A DNA stretch of 9,595 nucleotides, from the NCBI GenBank assembly GCA_016286595.1, contig JAEETR010000180.1, positions 1 to 9,595 on the forward strand, given 5' to 3'. This DNA comes from Oscillospiraceae bacterium (GTDB taxonomy: Bacteria > Bacillota > Clostridia > Oscillospirales > Oscillospiraceae). The notes below the pieces were generated by a model. That model saw only the letters and a program-made list of their open reading frames with translations, was not told where the DNA came from and searched no databases. Positions 1 through 6,228 of this stretch are shown in pieces (the first letter of the stretch is position 1; each line of letters starts with the position of its first letter). The position numbers and the translations under genes were made by a program.

Positions 1-712
1 CCCGGGTCACCGCCCGCGCGGGCATGAAGCGGAACCTGCCGTCGTCGCCCGCGCAGCCGGATATGAAGTCGTTCATAAGCGCGGTGGCCACATAATCTCT
101 GGCCCATACGGGGATGTCGCCGTCGTCGCTGAAGCCGGTTCGGGTCACGCCCTCAAGCAGCTCCACGTCGGCAAGCTCCATGCACATGGCCAGGAATTCC
201 GCTCTCGTCACGGCGGTGTCGGGGCTGAAATAGTATTTATCCCCGATCTGTTCGCCGATGAATACGCCCTTCTCCGCCAGCCGTACAGCGGCGTACTCGC
301 CGCCGCTGCCCTTCATGTCGGAGTAGGTTACGGCAGCGGCCTTTGATTTGATCCTGACAGTCACCTCAGCCTCGTTGGAGACGGAGCCGAGCGCGTCCCG
401 GGCAACGTAGGTGAAGGAATCCCGGCCCGTTTTTCCCCTGGATGGGGTGTAGATGAAAACGTCGTCCTCCAGCGTAACGGAGCCCTTCCGGGGACGGGAT
501 ACCAGAGCGTAGGTCAGCTCGTCGCCCTCCGGGTCAACGGCGGACAAGCTGCCGGAGACAGTGACGTTTTTGTTTGTGACGACCTGAGAGTTCTGTGCCA
601 CCGGGGCGCCGTTCACGGCCTTCGGCTGCGTCGTCACCGCCGAGGCCGCGGGACACAGGGCGGCCAGCATCGCCGCGGCAAGGACAAGAGCTTTTGTCTT
701 CAGATTTTTCAT
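1..712 (-). CDS. SLH-domain surface protein with cadherin-like repeat (C-terminus beyond window)
   Basis: The frame is open through the left edge, so 237 N-terminal residues are visible. Residues 1-25 form a secretion signal: basic MKNLKTK, a hydrophobic Ala/Leu core, and an AASA cleavage site. Residues about 37-121 resemble a cadherin-like 'tandem-95'/Big_9 domain, with VDPEGDELTY near the start and DSFTYVARDALGSVSN near the end. An SLH domain follows (about 129-183, ending in the hallmark TRAEF at 169-173). A second SLH begins near 193 and is cut just before its own TR motif (AVTR). SLH domains anchor proteins to pyruvylated secondary wall polymers, so a cell-wall location is inferred; the N-terminal domain is probably adhesive or a spacer. 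The ATG at 712 is chosen because GGAGG lies 7 nt upstream; an in-frame ATG at 718 is too close to it. The gene starts 63 nt after the preceding minus-strand gene and is probably co-transcribed with it. Confidence 0.88.
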   Translation of the reverse strand, partial: MKNLKTKALVLAAAMLAALCPAASAVTTQPKAVNGAPVAQNSQVVTNKNVTVSGSLSAVDPEGDELTYALVSRPRKGSVTLEDDVFIYTPSRGKTGRDSFTYVARDALGSVSNEAEVTVRIKSKAAAVTYSDMKGSGGEYAAVRLAEKGVFIGEQIGDKYYFSPDTAVTRAEFLAMCMELADVELLEGVTRTGFSDDGDIPVWARDYVATALMNDFISGCAGDDGRFRFMPARAVTR

Positions 713-743
713 AAGCATACCTCCGAAATATGGATATGCTTAT
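711..743 (-). promoter_or_regulatory. Inverted repeat enclosing the RBS and start codon of the SLH gene
   Basis: The 9-base arms, positions 711-719 and 735-743 (ATAAGCATA on the plus strand and its perfect complement TATGCTTAT), flank a 15-nt loop. In the minus-strand mRNA the loop ends with the GGAGG ribosome binding site, and the start AUG begins within the 3' arm, so folding would hide the start codon while exposing the Shine-Dalgarno sequence. Only two of nine pairs are G-C, so the structure would be weak and possibly temperature sensitive. It could instead be a DNA operator dyad or chance. Regulation is inferred; the repeat itself is seen. Confidence 0.45.
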
Positions 744-775
744 CATGTCCTCCAAAAGGCAGAATATGCGCGGTT

Positions 776-1516
776 TTACAGGTAGTACCGCAATACGTCT
801 GCCTCGGGGACGAAGACCTCACGGATACCGACCTCCGCGATGACACGCAGCTTTTCCATGACGGAATATTCGTCGTCGAACACGGTAAAATGCGCCCGTT
901 CTCCTACCGTATACGTAAAATATCCGGCGCAAAGAGTCTTACAGTGACGGACGGCGCCTCCGGTGCCGGGCAGCAGACGGCGCAGTTCCCCGGGCGTCAG
1001 CTCCCGCCGCGTCCGCTCCGGCGGAGCAAGGGCATAATCGACGCGAAGAGGCATTACGTCTGCGGCCACACGGTCTTTCCCGAACTTTTCCGCGGCGCTC
1101 GTCATCCGCTGACGGAAGCTGCCGGAGGACACCGCCGTGCTGACAAGGGCGATGCAGTCCATCCCCGGCATGACGTACGCTTCGGGCAGATACAGACGAA
1201 GACCGGCGTTCGCCATCGCGTCTGCCAGCGGCGGAAAGAACGAAGCGGAGCCGGGTCCCGGCGTCATGACGGCCGCGCCCGCGCACCCGTGCGAAAGACA
1301 TTCCCGCACCACGGCTGCGCACAGGCCGTCGGGACACCTGCCGGAGGATACCGACGACACGTCGACGCATATAAGGCGGCAGGGAGGCACGGCACCCGTC
1401 ACCAGAAGCCGCCCACCGACGTCCGCCCGGTAATACGCCGCCGCGGCGGGACGGTCCGGCGGGACAGGACTGCCGCCGGGGTATCTCACCGCGTAAATAA
1501 CGATGCCGTCTGCCAC
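776..1516 (-). CDS. Hypothetical protein, possible degenerate GH18-like barrel
   Basis: This is a 246-residue protein of unknown function. It begins with GTG (1516), preceded by GGGAGGG at a spacing of 7 nt. There is no signal peptide or clear membrane segment, and nine cysteines (46, 50, 61, 66, 73, 78, 121, 192, 196). The order of hydrophobic strands (LICVDVSS at 48-55, GAAVM 80-84, LRLYLPEAY 106-114, IALVSTAVSSG 122-132) and the C-terminal stretch FDDEYSVMEKLRVIAEVGI (213-231) recall the end of family 18 glycosyl hydrolase-like TIM barrels, where a final helix follows a conserved Asp and Ser. The catalytic DxxDxE motif is not visible; the corresponding region reads VMTPGPGS. If the fold is right, it is probably non-hydrolytic. 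It lies upstream of the SLH gene on the same strand, which hints at an envelope role but does not prove it. Confidence 0.7.
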   Translation of the reverse strand: MADGIVIYAVRYPGGSPVPPDRPAAAAYYRADVGGRLLVTGAVPPCRLICVDVSSVSSGRCPDGLCAAVVRECLSHGCAGAAVMTPGPGSASFFPPLADAMANAGLRLYLPEAYVMPGMDCIALVSTAVSSGSFRQRMTSAAEKFGKDRVAADVMPLRVDYALAPPERTRRELTPGELRRLLPGTGGAVRHCKTLCAGYFTYTVGERAHFTVFDDEYSVMEKLRVIAEVGIREVFVPEADVLRYYL

Positions 1517-1545
1517 TGTACAACCCTCCCGAACTGTGGTAAAAT
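1517..1545 (+). promoter_or_regulatory. Sigma-A-type promoter for yqeG
   Basis: A -35-like TGTACA (1517-1522) and a -10 TAAAAT (1540-1545) are separated by exactly 17 nt. TGG directly before the -10 makes an extended -10 element. Transcription would begin near 1552, leaving a leader of about 35 nt before the yqeG ATG at 1588. Confidence 0.6.
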
Positions 1546-1563
1546 GTGAAAACGATCAAAAAA

Positions 1564-1592
1564 AATATATGCCCCGGAGCAAGGAATATGAA
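1564..1592 (-). promoter_or_regulatory. Possible divergent promoter for the 246-residue hypothetical gene
   Basis: Reading the minus strand, TTCATA (1592-1587) and TATATT (1569-1564) are 17 nt apart, upstream of the GTG at 1516. The match is weak (4/6 for the -35) and it overlaps the yqeG start codon. A promoter is expected here because the two genes diverge with only 71 bp between them. Confidence 0.28.
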
Positions 1593-2079
1593 GCTTCTGC
1601 CCGTCGCCGATTACAAGTTCAAAGCACTCACTGACGTGTCGCCCGAGTTCATGCTGTCAAAGGGTATAAAACTGCTGCTGCTGGACGTGGACAACACCAT
1701 GGCCCCCTATGAGGACGACGCCGTCTCCCCGGCGCTGGCCGCGTGGGCTGAAAGATGCGCGGACAGCGGGGTGCGGCTTTACATCGTTTCCAACAACAAG
1801 GGAGACAGACCCAGGCTTTTCGGTGAGGCGCTGGGTATCCCGTATATAAAGCTGGCCCGCAAGCCGGCGAAAAGAGGGCTGCGCGCCGCCATGAGCGACG
1901 CCGGCTTCACCGAGGAGGATACCGCCATAGCCGGGGATCAGATCTATACCGATATGCTGGCCACCGTTGGCTGGAAGGTGCGGGGGATACTTGTGAAGCC
2001 CGTTAAGCTGACGAACCCGCTGCACACTCTGCGCTATATAGCCGAGCTGCCCTTCAGATGGTACGGCGCCCGGCTGTGA
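1588..2079 (+). CDS. yqeG: YqeG-family HAD-IIIA phosphatase
   Basis: A 163-residue cytosolic HAD phosphatase, close in length to Bacillus YqeG. HAD motif I is DVDNT at 33-37 (nucleophile Asp33, acid/base Asp35). Motif II is the serine of VSNN (Ser68). Motif III is Lys92 in ARKPAKRG. Motif IV is GDQIYTD at 116-122. The family is related to yeast Gep4, a mitochondrial phosphatidylglycerophosphate phosphatase, so a role in phosphatidylglycerol synthesis is plausible but not shown by the sequence. The ATG at 1588 has GGAG 8 nt upstream and aligns with the family's usual N-terminus. The earlier in-frame GTG at 1546 touches the -10 promoter box and would lie upstream of the transcript. The stop codon is 14 nt before the next gene, whose ribosome site begins almost at once, so they form an operon. 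Confidence 0.93.
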   Translation: MKLLPVADYKFKALTDVSPEFMLSKGIKLLLLDVDNTMAPYEDDAVSPALAAWAERCADSGVRLYIVSNNKGDRPRLFGEALGIPYIKLARKPAKRGLRAAMSDAGFTEEDTAIAGDQIYTDMLATVGWKVRGILVKPVKLTNPLHTLRYIAELPFRWYGARL

Positions 2080-2093
2080 TGAAGGAGGAAATA

Positions 2094-3161
2094 ATGGACA
2101 GATTTGCAAAGATAGCCGCCGCCATTGCGGGTGGGGACGTGGACGCCCTGCTTATAACCGGAGAGTCCAACCGCTTTTACGCCGCGGGCTTTCCCGCCTC
2201 GGACGGCGTGGCGGTGGTGACGGGGGAGAAGAGCTACTTCTTCACCGACAGCAGATATATCGAGGCCGCGCAGATGGCCATCTCCGGCGCGGAGGTGGCG
2301 GTGGTGGTCAGCGGTACCCAGGGCTATATAGACCGGATAAACGAGGTCGTCGCCGCCCACGGCGTGAAGCGGCTTGGCTTCGAGGAGGACGTGATGTCCT
2401 ACGGCACGTATCTTGCCTTCAGCAGGGGCGTAAAGGCTGAACTGGTCCCGGCCCAGAAGGTGCTGTCCGATCTGCGGCGGATAAAGGAGCCCGGCGAGCT
2501 GGAGATAATGCGTAAGGCCCAGGTCATCGCAGAGAAGGCCTTCAGCGACCTCGTACCCATGATTTCCACGGAAATGACCGAAAAGGAGCTGGCGGCGGAG
2601 CTTCTGTACCGCATGCAGAAATTCGGCGCCGACGACAAGAGCTTCGACACCATAGCCGTGTCCGCCGAGAAGAGCAGTATGCCCCACGGCGTCCCCGGCG
2701 ACGTAAAGATTAAAAAGGGCTTCCTTACCATAGATTTCGGCGTAAAGTACAGAGGGTACTGCTCCGATACCACCCGGACCCTGTGTATAGGACAGCCATC
2801 GCCTGAGATGAAAAAGGTCTACGATACCGTCCTGCGGGCCCAGATAGCCGCGGAAGAGGCGGCCAGAGCGGGCATATCCGGCAAGGCGCTGGACGGCGTG
2901 GCCCGTGACGTTATCGCCGCCGCCGGATACGGCGAGTGCTTCACCCACTCTCTGAGCCACGGCGTGGGCATAGATATCCACGAGTCGCCCAGCGCGTCGC
3001 TCCGCTCCGTTGACGTCATCCCCGCCGGGGCCGTCATATCCAACGAGCCGGGCATATATCTGCCGGGAAAATTCGGCGTGAGGATAGAGGACGTGCTCAT
3101 CATAAAGGAGGGCGGATGCGAGAATATAACGCATTTGCCGAAGGAGCTTGTCGTTCTGTAA
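2094..3161 (+). CDS. M24-family Xaa-Pro aminopeptidase-like metallopeptidase
   Basis: A 355-residue protein with the two-domain layout of proline peptidases: a creatinase-like N-terminal domain (about 1-125) and a pita-bread catalytic domain (about 130-352). All five metal ligands of the M24 family can be placed: Asp214 (TIDFG), Asp225 (CSDTTRT), His289 (LSHGVG), Glu318 (SNEPGIY) and Glu332 (RIEDV). His198 (MPHG) also matches a conserved active-site histidine. The family releases N-terminal residues that precede proline, using two Mn or Co ions. Exact substrate preference cannot be read here. The ATG at 2094 follows AAGGAGG by 5 nt; the upstream in-frame ATG at 2058 lies inside yqeG and lacks a site. 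The neighbour efp matches the yqhT-efp order in Bacillus subtilis. Isoleucine codons are dominated by ATA (17 of 27). Confidence 0.94.
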   Translation: MDRFAKIAAAIAGGDVDALLITGESNRFYAAGFPASDGVAVVTGEKSYFFTDSRYIEAAQMAISGAEVAVVVSGTQGYIDRINEVVAAHGVKRLGFEEDVMSYGTYLAFSRGVKAELVPAQKVLSDLRRIKEPGELEIMRKAQVIAEKAFSDLVPMISTEMTEKELAAELLYRMQKFGADDKSFDTIAVSAEKSSMPHGVPGDVKIKKGFLTIDFGVKYRGYCSDTTRTLCIGQPSPEMKKVYDTVLRAQIAAEEAARAGISGKALDGVARDVIAAAGYGECFTHSLSHGVGIDIHESPSASLRSVDVIPAGAVISNEPGIYLPGKFGVRIEDVLIIKEGGCENITHLPKELVVL

Positions 3162-3170
3162 AGAAAACTA

Positions 3171-3199
3171 TTGCAAAAAGCGAATATACGCTGTAAAAT
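3171..3199 (+). promoter_or_regulatory. Sigma-A-type promoter for efp
   Basis: TTGCAA (3171-3176) and TAAAAT (3194-3199) are 17 nt apart in the 75-bp gap before efp. The TTG at 3171 could be mistaken for an efp start codon but is the -35 box. Transcription would start near 3206. Thus efp and the following gene can be expressed independently of yqeG and the peptidase gene. Confidence 0.7.
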
Positions 3200-3236
3200 A
3201 GTACAGGTATTTTTTACTCTATGGGAGGGTATTTAT

Positions 3237-3800
3237 ATGATAACAGCCGGCGATTTCAGAAATGGCGTGACCTTTGAGATGGACGGACAGCCCATGCAGG
3301 TGGTTGAGTTCCAGCATGTCAAGCCCGGCAAGGGCGCCGCATTTGTCCGCACCAAGATGAAGAACGTCATCACCGGTGCAGTCGTTGAGACTTCTTTTAA
3401 CCCCACTGCCAAGTTCGAGGAGGCCTTCGTCGAGCGCAAGAGCATGGAATACAGCTACAACGACGGCAATCTCTACTACTTCATGGATCCCGAATCCTAC
3501 GATCTCATCCCCATCGATGAGAGCAAGCTTGGGGAGAATTTCCGCTTCGTCACCGAGAACATGACCTGCACCGTCATGTCCTACAAGGGCAACGTGTTCA
3601 GCGTCGATCCCCCCACCTTCGTTGACCTGGAGGTCACCGATACCGAGCCCGGCTTTGCGGGCAACACCGCCACCAACACCACCAAGCCCGCCACTCTTGA
3701 GACCGGCGCGGAGATAAAGGTGCCCCTGTTCATCAACATCGGCGACCGTATCCGTATAGACACCCGCGTGGGTGAGTATCTCGAGAGAAGCAAGGGTTGA
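3237..3800 (+). CDS. efp: Translation elongation factor P
   Basis: A 187-residue EF-P, normal family length. EF-P binds between the ribosomal P and E sites and speeds peptide bond formation at consecutive prolines. The N-terminal KOW-like domain (about 1-63) carries the conserved loop KPGKGAAFVRTK (29-40), with Lys32 at its tip. This matches the B. subtilis loop, in which Lys32 carries 5-aminopentanol; the modification here is inferred. Two OB domains follow (about 64-127 and 128-187), including the conserved ATNTTKPATLETGAEIKVPLFI region split over 157-180 and GDRIRIDTRVGEY near the end. The ATG at 3237 has GGGAGGG 7 nt upstream. Codon use differs from the upstream gene: ATC is favoured over ATA (6 to 3), as expected for a highly expressed gene. 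The stop codon is 10 nt before the next start, so the two genes are probably translated together. Confidence 0.97.
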   Translation: MITAGDFRNGVTFEMDGQPMQVVEFQHVKPGKGAAFVRTKMKNVITGAVVETSFNPTAKFEEAFVERKSMEYSYNDGNLYYFMDPESYDLIPIDESKLGENFRFVTENMTCTVMSYKGNVFSVDPPTFVDLEVTDTEPGFAGNTATNTTKPATLETGAEIKVPLFINIGDRIRIDTRVGEYLERSKG

Positions 3801-3810
3801 GGTGAACGAT

Positions 3811-4281
3811 ATGACGCCTTCTGAAAAAGTCGCGTATCTCAAGGGCCTTGTCGAGGGCATGGGACTTGACCTGACCACCAAAGAGGGAAAGGTCCTTGAT
3901 AAGATCATGGACATCCTTGAGGACCTGGCCTTCGGTCTTGCCGACGCGGAGGAGAACGCCCTCAATATCGGCGACGAGCTGGATCAGCTCTCCGACGATC
4001 TGGCCGACGTGGAGGAGATAGTCTACGCCGACGACGATGAGGACGATGAGTCCTGCTGCGGCGGCTGCGGCCGCGGCCGCGTCTGGGAGTACGACGGTAC
4101 CGACGACGAGGACGATGATGACGAGGATGAGGACGAGTATTCCGTGACCTGCCCCAACTGCAACATGGAGATAATCGTCACCGGGTCCGACGTGGAAAGC
4201 GGCAGCATCGTCTGCCCCAACTGCGACAAGACTCTCGAACTCGAGTTTGATGACGAGGACGAGGAGCCCGACGAGGACTGA
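3811..4281 (+). CDS. Acidic zinc-ribbon protein with CD1247-type N-terminal domain
   Basis: A 156-residue, very acidic protein. Residues about 4-72 (starting SEKVAYLKGLVEGMGL) match what I recall as the 'CD1247 N-terminal domain' of Clostridia: a helical segment rich in Leu, Asp and Glu, probably coiled coil. A linker follows with low-complexity Asp/Glu runs (74-80 and 99-109) and a CCGGC cluster (82-86). A C-terminal zinc ribbon has CPNC at 114-117 and CPNC at 135-138 (C-x2-C-x17-C-x2-C), then an acidic tail. Zinc binding is likely; the molecular role is unknown. The ATG at 3811 has GAGG overlapping the efp stop, 8 nt upstream. This tight coupling to efp suggests a translation-related or ribosome-associated job, but that is inference. 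It might also bind nucleic acid or a protein partner. Confidence 0.85.
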   Translation: MTPSEKVAYLKGLVEGMGLDLTTKEGKVLDKIMDILEDLAFGLADAEENALNIGDELDQLSDDLADVEEIVYADDDEDDESCCGGCGRGRVWEYDGTDDEDDDDEDEDEYSVTCPNCNMEIIVTGSDVESGSIVCPNCDKTLELEFDDEDEEPDED

Positions 4282-4298
4282 AGAAGATAACTTTTTAC

Positions 4299-4336
4299 CG
4301 GGGAGCTGTCAGAACGGCAGCTCCCCGAATTTATAA
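4299..4336 (+). terminator. Hairpin with short A/U tail after the zinc-ribbon gene
   Basis: A 12-bp stem (arms 4299-4310 and 4316-4327, one G-U pair) with loop AGAAC is followed by AATTTATAA. The stem is strong, but the U run is poor, so it may terminate only partly or act as an attenuator ahead of the ABC-F gene. No good promoter is seen between it and 4366; a TATAAC at 4332 has no convincing -35. Confidence 0.6.
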
Positions 4337-4365
4337 CGGGGGAGCCCGGCGAGGGCGCCTGTAAG

Positions 4366-6228
4366 ATGACAGACATTTCGGTAAGCAAAGTTAAAATAGA
4401 GTTCGTGGAGGGCGTGGAGATACTCAAGGGCGTCAGCTTCGAGGTCACCGCCGGGGAGCATATAGGCGTTCTGGGACGCAACGGCGCGGGCAAGACCACG
4501 CTTTTCCGCATTATCTCCGGTGAGATCGAGCCTGACGAGGGCACCGTGGTCACCTTCCCGGGCAAACGTGTGGGCGTGCTGGCCCAGATACCCGACTATC
4601 CGGAAGACTTCACGGGTGAGGACGTGCTGAAGACCGCCCAGGAGCGGGTAAAGCGCCTTGAGCGCAGAATGCGCGAGCTGGAGGAGAAGATGGCCGCCGG
4701 TGACGACGACGTTCAGACCCTGCGCCGGTACGACGAAATCTCCAACCGTTTCATGGACCTGGGGGGATACGAGCTGGAGCGGTTCCGAAACACCGTGGCC
4801 AACGGCCTCGGCATACCAATGACCCAGAGGCAGATGCTGTTCTCGGAACTGTCCGGCGGAGAGAAGACACGGATGAACCTGGCCCGCCTCATGCTGGAGG
4901 ATACGGATATCCTTCTGCTCGACGAGCCCACAAACCACCTCGATATGGCTGCTGTGGAGTGGCTGGAGGATTATATCTCCCGCTTCCGGGGCACGGTGCT
5001 CACTGCATCCCACGACAGGTATTTCCTTGACCGTACCGTCAGCCGCATTGTCGAGATAGAGGACGGCGTGGCCGAATTTTACAGCGGCAATTACTCATTC
5101 TATCTGGAGGAGAAGCAGCGCCGGTACGAGGAGCGGCTCCGCCAGTACGAGAAGGAGCAGGCCAAGATAGAGCAGCTGGAGGCCGCGGCGGAAAAGCTGC
5201 ATCTGTGGGCCTTCATGGGCAACGACGCGCTGCACAAGCGGGCGTTTTCGATAGAAAAGCGCATCGAGCGCATACGCACCACCGACAAGCCTCAGACCCA
5301 GCGGAAGCTGACGGCCCGCTTCGGCAGCAGTGACTTCCGGGGCGACGAGGTGCTCGTTCTGCGTGGAGTATCGAAGAGCTTCGGAGAAAAGAAGCTGTTC
5401 TCCGATCTGGAGCTGCTCGTAAGACCCGGGGAACGGGTGGCGCTCATCGGCGCCAACGGCACGGGAAAATCAACTCTGGTGAAGATAATCATGGGGGAGG
5501 AGAACGCTGACGGCGGCCTTGTACGCATCGGCCCTTCGATAAAAACGGCTTATCTGCCCCAGATCGTGGAGTTTGAGGACCCATATATGTCCGTGCTGGA
5601 CGCCATGCGGGAGGAGACGGGCCTTGATACCCAGACCGCCCGCAACAGGCTCGGAGCCTTCAACTTCCGGGATAAGGACGTTTTCACTTTCGTGTCCGAC
5701 CTGTCCGGCGGGGAGAAGAGCCGGTTAAAACTGTGTATCCTCATGCAGAAGGATATCGACTTCCTTATCCTCGACGAGCCCACGAACCACCTGGACATCA
5801 TCTCCCGGGAGTGGGTGGAAGACGCCCTGTCCGATTTCGGCGGGACGATGCTCTTCGTGTCCCACGACAGATATTTCATCGACAAATTCGCCACCCGTAT
5901 CTGGGAACTGCGGAGCGGGGGAGAGCTGCAGGAGTTCAACGGCGGCTTTACCCGCTACATGGAGCTTTACGGCACCGCCAGGATAGAGCCGCCTAAACAG
6001 GAAAAGCCCAAAAAGGAAAAACCGCGCCGGGAGCGTTCCGGATCGCCGGAAAAGGTCCGGGCGAGGCTTGAAAGAGAGATCGAGTCCGTTGAGAACGAGA
6101 TAGCCGACGTGGAACGGCAGGAGGAGGAATTCCAGTCCGACTACGAAAGACTTATGGAGCTTTCCCAGAGGAAGCAGGAACTGTCCGAGCGTCTTGACGG
6201 GCTCTACGAGGAGTGGGGCGAGCTGTGA
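4366..6228 (+). CDS. ABC-F family ATPase (YdiF/Uup-like)
   Basis: A 620-residue soluble protein with two ABC domains and no membrane segments. Domain 1: Walker A GRNGAGKT (37-44), signature LSGGEK (162-167), Walker B LLLDEP with catalytic Glu187, H-loop His216. An inter-domain linker (about 240-325) is rich in Arg, Lys and Glu and helical, as in ABC-F proteins that contact P-site tRNA. Domain 2: Walker A GANGTGKST (362-370), signature LSGGEK (446-451), Walker B LILDEP with Glu471, H-loop His500. A basic KP-rich hinge (about 543-560) leads to a C-terminal coiled coil (about 562-618), as in Uup and YdiF types. ABC-F proteins act on ribosomes, freeing stalled or initiating complexes; some give antibiotic resistance, but nothing here points to that. 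The ATG has GAGGG at 10 nt, a rather weak site. The last bases overlap the next gene's start. Confidence 0.95.
   Translation: MTDISVSKVKIEFVEGVEILKGVSFEVTAGEHIGVLGRNGAGKTTLFRIISGEIEPDEGTVVTFPGKRVGVLAQIPDYPEDFTGEDVLKTAQERVKRLERRMRELEEKMAAGDDDVQTLRRYDEISNRFMDLGGYELERFRNTVANGLGIPMTQRQMLFSELSGGEKTRMNLARLMLEDTDILLLDEPTNHLDMAAVEWLEDYISRFRGTVLTASHDRYFLDRTVSRIVEIEDGVAEFYSGNYSFYLEEKQRRYEERLRQYEKEQAKIEQLEAAAEKLHLWAFMGNDALHKRAFSIEKRIERIRTTDKPQTQRKLTARFGSSDFRGDEVLVLRGVSKSFGEKKLFSDLELLVRPGERVALIGANGTGKSTLVKIIMGEENADGGLVRIGPSIKTAYLPQIVEFEDPYMSVLDAMREETGLDTQTARNRLGAFNFRDKDVFTFVSDLSGGEKSRLKLCILMQKDIDFLILDEPTNHLDIISREWVEDALSDFGGTMLFVSHDRYFIDKFATRIWELRSGGELQEFNGGFTRYMELYGTARIEPPKQEKPKKEKPRRERSGSPEKVRARLEREIESVENEIADVERQEEEFQSDYERLMELSQRKQELSERLDGLYEEWGEL

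Noticed and set aside
534..755. 73-codon frame starting in the leader of the SLH gene
   Set aside because: It runs out of frame through the signal-peptide coding region; the ATG is only 2 nt from GGAGG and the product is low-complexity.
890..1559. Several long open frames on both strands across the hypothetical minus-strand gene
   Set aside because: The frame 1516-776 has a strong RBS, a sensible GTG start and normal protein composition; the others are Arg/Pro-rich shadows typical of GC-rich DNA.
2034..3134. 366-codon open frame antisense to the M24 peptidase
   Set aside because: It lies fully opposite a gene with all catalytic residues, shows no family motif, and arises from codon bias of the true gene.
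3171..3236. Extended EF-P N-terminus starting with TTG at 3171
   Set aside because: That TTG is the -35 box of a good promoter; EF-P proteins begin at MITAGDFRNG, where GGGAGGG is correctly spaced.
4023..4281. GAC/GAT/GAG-rich tract as a tandem DNA repeat
   Set aside because: The codons vary and have no fixed period; it encodes acidic runs in a real protein rather than a DNA repeat.
4366..6228. Antibiotic-resistance ABC-F or a transporter ATPase
   Set aside because: There are two ABC domains without membrane segments, so it is not a transporter; nothing in the context or the visible sequence marks it as a resistance subtype.
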